A DNA stretch of 64,000 nt from Pteria penguin. Its lineage: Eukaryota; Mollusca; Bivalvia; Pterioida; Pteriidae. The translations under genes were made by a program, and so were the position numbers. This document shows, one piece after another, positions 1-13,900 of the stretch. The stretch covers positions 39,917,585 to 39,981,584 of the forward strand of contig CM068580.1 of NCBI GenBank assembly GCA_035048485.1, given 5' to 3'. The notes under the pieces were generated by a model that made no database searches, was not told where the DNA came from, and saw nothing but the letters and a program-made list of their open reading frames with translations. How positions within the stretch are numbered: position 1 is the stretch's first letter; the number at the start of each line of letters is the position of its first letter.

Positions 1-360
1 ATAATGCATTGATTTTGTGTATTTTAATGAATGTAATTGGAGAAAAATAGAATACAGAAATTTCTGATAGTTTTTGCATTTTATTAAGATTTAAAAGGTC
101 GTGGGATACACTATTGGCATGTAATGGTGAGCTTTTATAGAAATGACACTACTCAAGGTCCATTACAAATGCTGTGTTGCTGTTTTCGGACAGGTCCGTC
201 AGGGGGTGGATCCTAAGTTTGATGAAATAGGCACCAGAGGGCACCCTTCTTTCTCCTCAGTGAAAGTTCTTCTTCAGACTGGCTAACGGATCATCAAACA
301 GAGTAATCTAGAAAGACCTCTTAAAATGGGCTTTTTGTAGTCCCTTCTTAAAATAATTTT
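1..360. repeat. Fragment of a dispersed repeat
   Basis: No exon is recognised here. Positions about 160-345 resemble the inside of the large repeat at 39507-42068: text about aid to a 'tccgtcagggggtgg' segment, a 'gggcaccc' segment, a 'cttcttcagact' segment and an 'atctagaaag' segment occur in the same order as in that element. It is probably a decayed copy lying in an upstream intron of the adaptor gene that continues at 1927. Confidence 0.4.
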
Positions 361-1028
361 TTGTGCTCCCCGGAAAATTTCGGTAGAGCATACAGTCGCT
401 GTCGTGTCTGTCCGTCTGTATGTCTGTCCATACCGTCCGTTTGTACATCCGTCCGAGCTCATATCTCCTACCCTTATCATCAGAATTTGATCATACTTCA
501 CCGACATATTATTTAGGCTAAGGGTTTTTGGACAAAGGTCACTCAAGGTCATTTCTTAAAAGTCAAGGTCACTTATTAAATATGACTTAGAATACCATGA
601 AGTACATTTATCTCCTACCCCTTTCAGCAGAATTTTATCATACTTCACCAAAATGTTATTCAGGTTAATGACTTTTGGACAAAGGTCAATCAAGGTCATT
701 TCTGAAAGGTCAAGGTCACAAAAAAGTTTTATTTCATAATTAATCAAGGTCAAGCTTACTCATTTTAGTTTAAGATACTGTGATCACTTGTTGTTCTACA
801 GCAGACTCGACTGGATATCCAGATGATACATTGAGATTTGAAATCGTCGTCAATTACCACAATGATTTCCTATATATTGAGTTATTCATTTCCTTCATTA
901 TTGCTTCTTGTAGCATCCATCACTTTTACTGATTTTTTTTTTGTATGAATTGAGTCATCAATTTCCTGCATTATAAGTATAACTGCCGTTTGGAGAGCAT
1001 CCATCAGTTTCACTGATACTCTTGTTTC
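361..1028 (+). mobile_element. Helentron/'pearl'-like element with AAGGTCA core, copy 1
   Basis: The element starts with an imperfect hairpin (about 363-391, TGCTC...GAGCA). It continues with about two copies of a roughly 145-bp unit ('catatctcctaccc', 'cagaatttgatcatacttcacc', 'tcaaggtcatttctgaaaggtcaaggtcac'). It ends with a GAGCATCCATCAGTTTCACT stretch, in which ATCAGT/ACTGAT can pair, and the terminus CTCTTGTT. The same order is found at 42134-43018. A hairpin at one end, a subterminal inverted repeat and a tandem-repeat core resemble non-autonomous Helentrons and the bivalve 'pearl' family. The assignment to that class is inference. Confidence 0.55.
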
Positions 1029-1039
1029 TTATCTAAGAC

Positions 1040-1866
1040 GTACTCATTTCCACACATTTTTGTGTCGTTTTACTGTGATTTATTCGATAAAGAGAAGCAA
1101 TAATGCATTTATTGACTACTATCAGATTCATTTAGAAATATCTGATTCAAGAGTTACCGGTACATGTTTTTGAAAATGTCATGTGAAAATTTAGTTGTCG
1201 GCATTTATTGAGGGTTTTTTTTCTATTCTTTTTTTTTTTTCTTGTTCTTTTTTTCATTTATTATGATGCCAAAACAAGATTTTAAGTATTTTTGACGCAC
1301 TCAGTAAGTCATATTAGAAAAAAAAATTACTGACAGTCTTTTTCACACATTTTTGTGTCATTTTCTGATTTTTTTTATTCTCTCTCTCTCTATCTATCTT
1401 ATTGCTTATTATTGCCAATTAAGCATTTACTAGCCAAATTTTATTAGGAAATAACTATTTACAGGGTTATTTGAAAGCTCTATTTCATGCTTAGTTGTCT
1501 TTATTGTTTTATGACTTTTTCTCTAGTTTTGATATAAGTCAGCTTTGGCATTTTAAAGGGATGCATTTCAAACCCCACTCATGGCAATTTTTTTGGGGTT
1601 CAATTTACACCAAAATAACATTTCAAATATTATATGAAAAAAAAATTAAAACAAAAAAAATTTGATTATGTTTTTCACACATTTTTGTATCATTAGCTTG
1701 ATTTTGTCAATGTGGAGAAGGAAATTTACAATCTTTTATCAATCATCAAAAACACAGAAAGCAAGAGAATGTATGTATCTGTGAATTTCTTTATGCAGTC
1801 AAATATTTGTGAATGAGCAAATTGTACTCAGGTGAGCAATATAGGTCCACTTTAGCATCTTGTTTG
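1040..1866. repeat. Decayed repeat with three similar blocks of about 300 bp
   Basis: The segment 'cacacatttttgtgtc' or a close variant recurs at about 1052, 1342 and 1677, dividing the region into blocks of about 290-330 bp. The region ends with 'actcaggtgagcaatatagg' and 'catcttgttt' (1826-1866), a degraded form of the terminus seen at 42030-42068. It therefore looks like a deleted copy of the AGCTCACCTG family. No coding potential was seen. Confidence 0.45.
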
Positions 1867-1926
1867 TATTCTATTCATTTGAGTTAATATCTAATTCTTT
1901 ACATATCACATGTTTATCTTTAACAG

Positions 1927-4900
1927 GATGATGTATATGAGGAGCCTGGCAGTAATAATATTGCTTTGAATCGTTTAAAGTCCATGTTTGAATCCAACAG
2001 TGCTCCCATGGCAACAAAACCACCTTTAAAGGTACCAGCAAAACCCTCTTATCTAAGAACAGCCAATCAAAATGGAAACGTTCCAACCCTGCCTGTGAAA
2101 TCAGCAGATAAAAAAGAAGATTCAACAGATGTTAATTCTAATTCTGTCATCCCAACCAAGCCTGGGAAAAGGTCAAGTCAGGTAAACATTCCTGCGGCAT
2201 TTTTAAAGAGTGCTTCAGATGAAAAACCGAAACCACCCCCTGCTAGTAAAAAACCAACTGTGAAGTCTAAAGAAGATTCTAGTAATGATAAACCAGACAG
2301 TGTGCCTAAAACACCAACAAAACCCAATGAAAAACCCTCTTGGCAAAAGCCAGAAGGCACACCAAAACCAGATCCTCCATGGAAACCTAAAGTAACCAAA
2401 AGTGATGAGCCATCAGGCAACAGCTCCAATGAAAGTAAGCCCATACCACTATGGAAACAGGAATTATTAAAACGTAAACAGCAGGAGGAAAATAAATCAG
2501 AGTCATCTCCACAAACCTCTAATGAATGTGGGAATACAAAAATCTCATCTTGGAAACAAAAAGAACAGGAAAATGACACTAGTACACCAGTGAACAAACC
2601 TGTTAAACCATGGAAGGTAGGTATTCCCCCAGATACTCTTGGAGTCAAACCAGTGACTCCACCCCAATCTGCCAAACCTACGATTCCATCACCAGCTGCC
2701 AAACCTGCGACTCCGTCACCAGCCGCCAAACCAAAACCTCATGTTCCAGGTCCAACATTCCCCAAGCAAAACCTTCAAAGTCCAATGGGTATTAACAAGA
2801 ATGAGTTGGAGAAAATTTTTGGAAGGAAGCAGAACGAATCAAATAATGAGAGTGTTACATTACGCAAAACTGCCAATGGTAGTGCACCAAAACCAAAAGC
2901 AGTCAGAAAATCTTTTACAAGGACGTTGGATGATAAAAAGTTCTTTCAGGTTCTTGTTGAAGAAATTGATGTTGATTTTCCTCCACCTCCCAAACCAGAT
3001 AAGCTTGTGAATTTTGCTGAACTAGAGAGGATAATAGCTGAATACAAAGCACAACTTGATGAACTGGGTAAGTATGTCATGAGTACTTCCACATTACTTT
3101 ACTATTCATCTTCACACACCACTGACTTATCTAATTTTCATTTCATTCTAAACAAAGGAAGTCTGAAAGTCTGACTAAGCTGAAGAATATTGAATGTAAA
3201 CACTTTCTCTGTCATTCATTTGTTACAACATTTTAGAGGGGAAAAAGACATCTCCTAGTCCCAGAAACATGGGTATGTATATTGCTTCAATGACCTTCCC
3301 AGTTCATAAGCATTTTGTCCGCATGACTTGATTTGTTAGTTTTTATTTCAAATAGATTATCATATCATTTCTTTGTTCTTTAGAAATAAGCTTTATCAGA
3401 GTACACTCACCGAAGTTACTCCAAGTTGTCTCATGATATTACTTTTTTGTTTTCTTCAATTATTTCACAATAACTACATGATTTAATGACATTAACATAA
3501 TGCACTTCAAACTAATGACTAACAAAAAGAAGATGTAATTTTGTTTCTTTGATATTTTTACACAAGCTTTGTCTGAAAGAAAAATAAACTTCAGAATTAT
3601 GATGAAATTGTAAGGTCATTTACAGTAGAAGGATAAATATATTTGTGTATAGAAGGCAAAATCCAAAATTTTAAGACCCAGTGATCAAAATAGATGATAA
3701 AATGAAATACGTTTATTGCATCAAGTCTGATTGTTCAAATTCGTTTCATGATGCTGTAAAGTTTATGAATTCTTTGCATACTGCACCGCAATAAGATATT
3801 TCTATATAATGCGTACACATTGCAGTGGAAGAATCATTATGAAATGATTACAACAGTATAATCTGGAGTTTTTCTGATTGCTGATTTTCCAGTGCTAACC
3901 ATTTTAATAAAATAGTTTGTTCTATTGGATTTATGTGATTTAGGAGAATAAATGTAATTTTGTGGCTTGTGAGCATTAATCATATGGTTTTACACTCTGA
4001 AGTGTTCCATAATAACTAACTTACTTATGATTACCATATGCAAAAACTGAGTCACATGATCACAGTATAGGTAATAAGTAATTGGAAATGACTTTCAGAA
4101 ATGTATCAGACTGAACTAACAATTTTAACTTCCCTATTTCTCTTTATTAACACAAGTGTTTTCTTGTATTCTAGGCCAAGAAATGAGGCATGAATTTATA
4201 ATATGCATAGATACTTTAACTTTTAAAAAATATTTACATGTACTAATTAAGAAATTAATTCAATGATATTATAAGGATTTGAAAGTTATAGAGGATGTTT
4301 ACATACAAGTATCTATTGAGTTTGTGGAAACTGTATGTATACATGCATATGGATAATTAATCAATGATGCTTATAAAACTTAAAAGTATATCTTAACTAA
4401 AGGCATTGATATTAGGCAAGTTTCAACTTTTAATTAAACACCTCTTATTTGTCTTATTAACACCACTTATTTCTTATTTGTTTCATTATTCCCCAAGGCA
4501 TTGCTTTGCTTGTGCATTTCACATTTCCCTTTATGCATTTTGGCGAATTTTGTGAATTGTGAATGTCCTTTTTTGCAGCATTATCTCCTCTTTTTTTTTT
4601 TAGCAAACCAGTAAATCCAAGAGGTTTTGCTCTTTAATATTTTAATATTGTAAATCTAATTTATAAGTAGTGAAAAATGATAGAAACTGTATGAATTGTT
4701 AGCTTTATATACATGTTTAGAGTATTGTTTCATGCTAATACACTAGGTGATAAAGTGCACCTGAAAGTAGGAAAGTCTCTAACACCAACTTCCTGGTATA
4801 TCTTTATAGTCATTTATTGGTTTATTCCTACTCAATAATACCTTTGAAATTCAAGAAGTAAAAGCACAATGTTAAGAAATAAATAAATTCAGTACACATC

Positions 4901-7900
4901 AAACGAGATACTATGTATAGTAATAAATCAACGTCAAAAGAGATAACTGTGTAAAGTAATAAATCAACATCAATAGAGATATCTCTGTAAAGTAATAAAT
5001 CAACATCAAAAGAGATATCTATGTAAAGTGGTAAATCAACATCAATAGAGATATCTCTGTAAAAAAGTAAATCAACGTAAATAGAGATATCTATGTAAAG
5101 TAGTAAATCAACATCAAAAGAGATATCTATGTAAAGTAATAAATCAACATCAATAGAGATATCTCTGTAAAGTAATAAATCAACATCAAAAGAGATATCT
5201 ATGTAAAGTAATAAATCAACATCAAAAGAGATATCTCTGTAAAGTAATAAATCAACATCAAAAGAGATATCTATGTAAAGTAATAAATCAACATAAAAAG
5301 AGATGTCTATGTAAAGCAATAAATCAATATCAAAGGAGATGTCTATGTAAAGTAGTAAATATGATCAGGAATCAGCTGGATTACACCAATAATTGGGATG
5401 TTAAGCACATTGCTATACAATTTTGTTTTTTAAATCACTTCCCAACAGGTAAGTAACTATTGAAAATTCCCTTACCTAAACTAAAATTTCACTTACCCAA
5501 ATGAAAAATGGCAAATTCATACAAAATTTTAAAGAAAAACTTGAAATCTTAGCCTTAAATTGAATCTAAAATAATCAGTAATAATGTCCTGTTGTCAATA
5601 AATTTTAAATTTTCACTTAAGTGATGTCTTTATTTATACTTCCCCAACCTCAAATTTTACTTACCTTGGGTAAAGCAAGGGTGTAGGACACTGAACCATT
5701 AACTATCCAGAAAATATTACCGGTAATATTAGCTCTAATAATCCTGACTTTAACTGTTATTTAGTCAAAATATGAATACATTGATTACACGTGATAATTC
5801 ATTGAGAAAGAATGTAATAAATAACAAACAGTAAGAGAAATGGGTTACTTAGGGGACGACCATTTGATCCTGAAAAGGGGGGGGGGGACTGACACTTTTT
5901 AGAAATAAATATTCTGACCCTGAAAATGCTGGAAATAAAAATTTGGCTTTGACTGAAATGAAAATAAATATTCTGGCTTCTAGCCGGTACATATACCAGA
6001 TCATGCAAATATAAAGCTGAATGTTCTATAGAAAACAGGATCCGATGATTTTTATCCGGCGAGCGAAGCGTGCCAGATTGCGCCCTATATTATAATCAAG
6101 GATGTATAGTTTAAGCTATTTAGTTTAGTCTAAACTATATTTCCCTGCTATATTGTGTAGTTGTTTAACACTATAACTCATATTTCAGCAGAATTTATAG
6201 CGTTGGACAAATCCACAGGCGTAAAGAAAGCTCGGGTTGCTATGTCGGCGTAAAAAGAACTTTTTTTACGCCGACATAGCAACCCGAGCTTTCTTTACGC
6301 CTGTGGACAAATCGTGCTATTCAATATGTTTAACAAAACTTTCCAGATTCTTGTTCGCAATAGTGTCATTCGCATCTTCTTACCGCCAATTTCCAATCCC
6401 TTTCCCCAACTTCCCCTCGTGTTGTCCACCCCTCATTTATATGCCAGACACTCCAATATTTTAATGTTATAACAAGTATTTATTGGCGACAAAAAAAGCC
6501 AAGAAAATAAATAATCTGTCCCAGGATATTAAGGAAATAAATATTCTATCCTTCAAAGATCTGAAAATAAATAATCTGACTCGACCAAATTTGCCCCCCC
6601 CCCCCTCCCCCAGAATCAAATGGTCGTCCCCTTATGTTTTGTTTCTGAGGGGAAAACGAATTAAACTAGCCATGCTGTAAATATTATAAGACCCCTGTGG
6701 TAAGACATCAACTGCCAATTTTTTGTAAATATTATAAGACATCAAGTGTCAATTTTCCGTAATATGGAGTACATTGTGTAGGTATCTACTGTAAAAAGCA
6801 TTGTAATGTCATACAGCTTTTATGGAAACGACATTTCTGCACCTACGTTTCCTTTGATTTTAAAGTTGGTTTCCATGGATTCAACTTCTGTTACAAATAT
6901 TCTATATAAGACACCTGCTCAAAGGGCGGATAATCTTTGTAACTAAAAGTCCCAATTAATACTTTTCACACATCATACATGGCATTTATTTAAGATTTGT
7001 GAGTGTTGTTAATGAGGTAGGTTGTGTTTTAGGTAATGAGGAGCCAGAAGAGGTTATTGAGGAGGACATATATGAACCTATCCCTGCTGACGAAGAAGAG
7101 GAGGAGCCTGTTCCTCTTAGAAAAAGCTTTAATAAGACATCATCTAAAAGACTGACAAGGGAACCCTCAATGATGTAAGATGATATCATAGATAACATTG
7201 TCTATACATATCCTGTTTTTTAATGTTACAATGTATACCAATACACAAGTTCAGTGGTGGCTAGTTAGTTACATTCATGTTTTACTTTAGATCAGGATTT
7301 TGATGGAAGACGAATATTAGTGAAAAAGATAAAATTGTAAAATTCCAAAAAACACTGGAATGTAAGAGTGTGGGTAGGAAGAAGAGGTATTGAAAGAGGC
7401 AAACATGTATAACAGCTGAGAGCATATATTGTTTTTAGAATGCATGTACTTCATGGAATATACACCACTGAAACAACTGGAAACATTCTGTTACAGTAAC
7501 AATTCAAACTCTGTACATCCTTGAATGATATAATGGTTCTATTATGTTTCATGAATTTAACAAAGTACAAAGACTACATGCTCGAGTGAAATAAATAGTG
7601 ATACTACAGTACTCTGCCCTCGATAGAACTAAGCATAAGTGATACTACAGTACTCTGAACCTGATACAGCTCAGCATTAGTAATACTACAGTACTCTGCC
7701 CTCGAAAAAGCTCAGCATTAGTAATACTACAGTACTCTGCCCCTGATACAGCTCAGCATTAGTAATACTACAGTACTGTGCCCCTGATACAGCTCAGCAT
7801 TAGTAATACTACAGTACTGTGCCCCTGATAGAGCTCAGCATTAGTAATACTACAGTACTGTGCCCCTGATAGAGCTCAGCATTAGTAATACTACAGTTGC

Positions 7901-10900
7901 CCCTGATAGAGCTCAGCATTAGTAATACTACAGTACTGTGCTCCTGATACAGCTCAGCATTAATACTACAGTACTGTGCCCCTGATGCAGCTCAGCATTA
8001 ATACTACAGTACTCTGCCCCCGACAGAGCTCAGCATTAGTAATACTACAGTACTGTGCCCCTGATACAGCTCAGCATTAGTAATACTACAGTACTGTGCC
8101 CTGGATAGAGCTCAGCATTAGTGATACTACAGTACTCTGCCCCTGATAGAGCTCAGCATTAGTAATACTATAGTACTGTGGCCCTGATAGAGCTCAGCAT
8201 TAGTAATACTACAGTACTGTGGCCCTGATAGAGCTCAGCATTAGCAATACTACAGTACTCTGCCCCTGATAGAGCTCAGCATTAGCAATACTACAGTACC
8301 CTGCCCCTGATAGAGCTCAGCATTAGCAATACTACAGTACTGTGCCCCTGATAGAGCTCAGCATTAGTGATACTACAGTGCTCTGGCCACCAATAGAGCT
8401 AAGCATTTGCTTAATACTTCCTTTCCAGCAGTTTGTATTACACACTTTGTATATTGTATCAAATAAACTTCCTCTTTTGTCCATTTTAAATGCACAAACT
8501 CAAAAGAATGATAATGAATGCTGGTAGCACACTCTACCCCATTGTAAACATGTATAATGTCACAGATAAAGAGGTACACATTTATGACATAGCTTTCTTT
8601 TTTTTTTTTCATACATTTATGAAAATATTAAAATAGCATACTTGTATTTTATATTTTGTATACAAAGTGCATTATTTTAATAAGGAAACTGAATCGAAAT
8701 TTGTATTCATATTTTCTTTTTTTCAAGACTCTTTAATAAAATTAGTTTTGGTGAAAAGTTCTGTAATGAATCAATACTGAGATTAGTACGGTATGTTGAC
8801 ATTCTGGCTGGTCAGTAGAGAGTGTTACTGGGTATTTGAAATTGTCTTTTCCTGTTATATTAATTACATTATTGGAATGTGATTTTAATTTTTTAAATTT
8901 TAGGATAATTAAAAAAATAGAAATGTATTAAGATTTTCAATGAATCCAAAAAAAGATTACGTTTTTGTGGTACTGTTGTCTATATATACAAAAAAAAATG
9001 CTTTTGAACAATGTAGTAGTGCTGATACATGTATCAGAGTTATAAAACTTATTACACGACTGATGTCTGACCTCGTACCTCTTGACATAGATAAGTGGTC
9101 CGTCAGATAGTAATTTAATTATGACATCACATTTGACCCTAATGGGCATGACTAAAATTGGATCTGTTAATCCCTCAATTACGCGGTTTGCTTGAGAATA
9201 ATGACAGATTTAGAGGGGGGGGGGCATGTCCCCTTTTTCGCCACATATTTACAAGTAAAACTCCAGATTTGGCACTTAAATGGCTGAGTAGTTTGACTAA
9301 TACTTGATTTCACATGTGTCACCCCCTTTCCAGAAATCCTTGGTCCGCCACCCCAGAATAATGGAATTTGAGCATATTAGTACATATGGTCACTTCATTA
9401 TAAAGATGAAAATTATATAGTTTGCTGTATACTCATAAGGTTTGATTCAAAAGTATATCATATGAACAAATATTATGGAATAGTACTGAGTTGTATTCTT
9501 GGGACTGTAACAAAATGATAAGCTTATAAATCTTGTAACAGAATCATTGCATACAACCAAGGACTTGAAACATATACAATAAGGTTGGAATACTTTAAAA
9601 CATCCTTTCTAGTGTGTACTAAACCTATATGCAGTGACATTGAAGAGATTACCCATGTATATTACTTCCTTGTAACTAAATGAACACTTGTATGACACAT
9701 TGCCATTCAACAAGTTCTCAAACAAAGGAAGAGGGAGTCACTTATAACACATTTATCACAACATGAGACAGATTGTGTTATAATTTGACCTTATGAAATT
9801 GAAGTATAGACATTGTATCATGCTTTTGTTTCTTGCTATGTATCGGCTTTGTTTTGGTGTTTTGCAATTAAATCAATCATTTTGATATTTTTATGAAAAA
9901 CAAAATAAATATTTAAAATGTAGAGAAAACATGCTATCATATGATATTGTATGACTTTAGTATTTGTTGTCATTACTTATTGTGAGGTGAGTGATTTATG
10001 ATAAAAATAGATTTTTCACATCAGTGAATTCATGATTTTCCTATTTCAGTAAGCCTATGGAATCTGATGAGGAGGATGAAGAGATGTATGATGACACTGC
10101 AGTACCTCCATCTACAGACAGTTTACCGCCACCTATCAGTTCTCTCCCTCCCCCAAGGTCACCTGTACCTGAAAGGTCACAACCTACAAGCCCGCCCCCA
10201 CCTCCACCTCCCAAAGGTAAAGAAATATTCTAATAAAAAAAAAACAGATATCTGATTATACGGGGGGGTTTGGTTTTTTGAAAATCTGAAATTAAACATA
10301 TCCGTAGTACATTTCTTAATGGAATACCTTTTGCTGATAGAATAAGAGTTATTTAAAGTAAACGAATTTAAATGTTGACTTTGGTGATCATTTCAACAAG
10401 TGTTCATTCATTTGCAGCTTCAGTTTCAGAACCTGTAGATCAGGAAGAATATACAGACTGTACTGTCTTGGTAAGAGTTATTTTCTCCTGTTTGGTACAT
10501 ATCTATTGATATTTTCTTGAAAAAGAATAATATTTTAAAGATCAAAGATATTATCAGTAATCTTAATAAACATCAAAGCCTTGGACATATTTCTTGATCT
10601 TCCCCACTGCTTCAGGACCATAGTCAGAGTGTTTCCCATAGTCATAACTGTATAAGACATTGCAATATGGTGAGTTTTCTGTCCCTTATAAGAACTCCAC
10701 TTTCTACTGATCACAGTGAGGTATATAAAATGACCTCTACTTAATTGGCCATATCTCTCAATGGACAATTACCATACGAATAGGGAAAATAAACTGAATT
10801 AACATTACACAATATGTATACAACTCCTTTTCCTCTTCAGGAATTACCTTGGTAAACAAGAGCAGGTAACTCATGAAAATGGTCCTTACTATTTACTTAT

Positions 10901-13900
10901 ATGTAATATTTCATATTATAGGAGAATGAGAATGAAGAAGAATTAACTCAAGATGATGTGTATGAGCCGTTGGATGAGATACAGAAGTAAGTCTTAAAAT
11001 TTATCATGAGAAAAGCTCAGATCATGAGTAATTCAAACAAAATACCAAGTTTTTGTTATAACTAGTATAGATATAAGATTCAATGTTTTTTCTTGCCATA
11101 GAATGAAATACATAAGATATGTTAGTTTGTTCATGATTGATCTGTTATTATACATCCCACCATTGGGGTAAACAAAGTCTATGGGGTATATAGGAATCAC
11201 TCTGTCTCTGTCCATTTGTCTGTCCAGTTAAGAAGTTTAACAAAGCAAGTTTCTTAAAATGTACAAGAATTTACAAGAGGGACATCCATTACACTTATAG
11301 CAGTGCAGATGTATCTTGGGATGAATTATTACAAGTTTCAATTTACATTGCTGTGGGGGTTGCTTATCACATTAGGACAGCTCTAGTTTGTGTTTGGCAA
11401 AATGATCATGTCAAGAAGAACATAAGAAATCAGTTATAAATAAGAATGTTACAATGTTCTACTGTTGCAAGGCAAGAACATGATATGTATAAAATACATA
11501 TTTAATGTAAGATAAATGTTCAATTACACATCTATCATGCTATTCAAATAACTAGTTCATAGGTCGTTCTTTCTAACATACAGCAGAAGTGCTAGATTGA
11601 TCAAATTCATTATTTCAGTTCATATAAAGCTACTTAATGCAGTCTCTCTCTGTCAGAACTGAGCTTTAGATTAATATATATACATGTATTTTGATATCTA
11701 TGTTGAGAGTATCCAGAATCGTGTCAATTTAGAGGGCTTAAGGTGAAGAGCGAAGATGATCTGAGGATCATTGTCATAATAAATGGTTGTTGATGATTTT
11801 AGTGAAGTAGAGAAAATTGATGAAAAGAAGAAAAAGGATGACAAGGAAGAACAAAAACGAAAAGAAACAGAAAGAAAGAAAAAAGAGGCTGAGGAAAAGA
11901 AAGAAGCATTAAGGAAAGAGAAACAAAGAAAAGAAGAAGAGGTATATTGTTTGAGTTACTGTTGTTAAGTGTTACTTGAATGAATCTAAAGTTTAGTTCT
12001 GTATATTGGCTACCATTTACTCTATATTATGTTTATTTTCCCACTTTATTAGTTACTAGTAGTATTACTGTATATTCATAAATAAAACAGACTTTTATAC
12101 ATCAAAAAAGTGTTATCTGTGAGTAGCACGTTATTAGCGTTATTCCCATTGTTGATTCACTTGCACTACATAGTATGTATAAGTTATAAGTTGATACATT
12201 TACAACCATATCATTTGATCGAATTGAACTTGCTTGGAAGAACTTCAAAAATTTATCAGAAATCTCTGCAAAAATAGCTTTGAGAGAAAACATTTCCGTT
12301 TTGAGAACCAGACTCAAGAATTCAATATAGATAGAGATCTAGTGGTACGTTATCGAATTCATAGTTTAGTTTCATATGAAAATACTGAATCAAATCTATT
12401 TCAGGAAAATTACCATTTTTGAAAGTTTATATGCTTTGAGAGAACTAATACCTCATTTACTGTGAATTGATTTTGATAAAATATAATGAATGTTTGAGGT
12501 TTTTTTTCCTTTATTACAGAAACGAAAGAAAAAGGAAAAAGAAAAACAAGAAAAGGAATTAAAAGCTTTATTGAAAACTTTTAAGGTAAATTAAATTACC
12601 ATTGTTATTACTTAAAGCAATGAATCAAGTTATGATAGATAAGCAGGTATTGAATATATGACAATGTTAATTGTCAGCTCTAAATGAGTGGCCACCGTCT
12701 TACCATGTATACCATATGAATATGGATCAACACATAATTCATTTATAGAACTACATGTATGTAAATACACACTGTATGGTGTGTAAATATAAAAAAGACA
12801 TGTAGAGATCTAGTGATAATTTAAAAATTATGAGTTAGATAAGTTACTAGATCAAGAAGAACAAATGGATTGTACTCTCTAAATGATATATTTATGGGGT
12901 GTTTTTTATTATTTTAGACTCCGGTTGACCTTAATGCAAGTAATGGTGAAGGAATAATAAAGAATGATTGTAAAGGAGCTAAATTTGAGCTGGAGGTCAA
13001 GGCTGGTGATAGAGTCGTTATAGTTAGGATTAACGAATGTCCACAAGGAAAATGGTTATGTAAATTGACAGAAACTGGACGAGGTAAATTATTGTTTCTT
13101 CTTGGAATGGTTCCAAAAGCCATTCGTATTTCTACATTGACAAATTAGGGACTGACATTCATATTCACTTCGTCCAGCAATGACTATCTTTCAAAAATGA
13201 ACATCACAGCTAAATCAGTATTTTTTTAAAATAAGCCATTTATTGATACTGTGATAAATGCAATATACATTTGTTTCTGTAAATCTGTGTCATTTGGCAA
13301 TCAAGCAAATTTGAAGGAAACAATATTAAGTATTTTGTTTAAATACTTATGATATCAGTTTAATTTCCTTAAAATGTCTCGGATTAATTTAAATTGAGAT
13401 ACCACATTTTGCTGCCACTTTTTGTTGTCACCTTCAGAATAAAATGACATTACAAAGAACACTTTGTGCTGAATGGTTTCTCAGTCCATCTGTCTGACTA
13501 ATAGTAATACGTATATTTAAATATGTGGCTGTCTGAATGAATGTCATATTTCATTGAAAATAAACATACTTAAATTGTCTTTCTTTTAAGGAATGACTGT
13601 CTTTTTTTCTAGGTTCATGGGGAATGAACTTGGGTGAGAAACAAACAAATCACGTGAACCACAAAGCAATCCCTTATATTTACAATGCATTTTAAAAGGT
13701 TCTTTTTTGAAAACAAAATATCAAATTCCCCGTTATCAAATTGGCAAGGACTCAATTTTTCAGAAGTGGAAAAGTACTTCCGCCACACAATATAGTGTGT
13801 GTCTAGAATGCTAAAAAATACTCTATCTATCCAGTTAATTTCTTTAATTGCTCAAAATTAACTGATGCATTAATTTCGTTATTATAATTCTTATATTTAA

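Noticed and set aside
2178..2729. 183-codon minus-strand frame
   Set aside because: It is antisense to the proline/serine-rich exon 1927-3067, whose codon use leaves the other strand open.
4828..5319. 163-codon minus-strand frame with 12-residue repeats
   Set aside because: It lies in the 36-bp minisatellite, and the period is a multiple of three.
7597..8405. CRISPR-like regular array
   Set aside because: The units are contiguous with no unique spacers, and the genome is eukaryotic.
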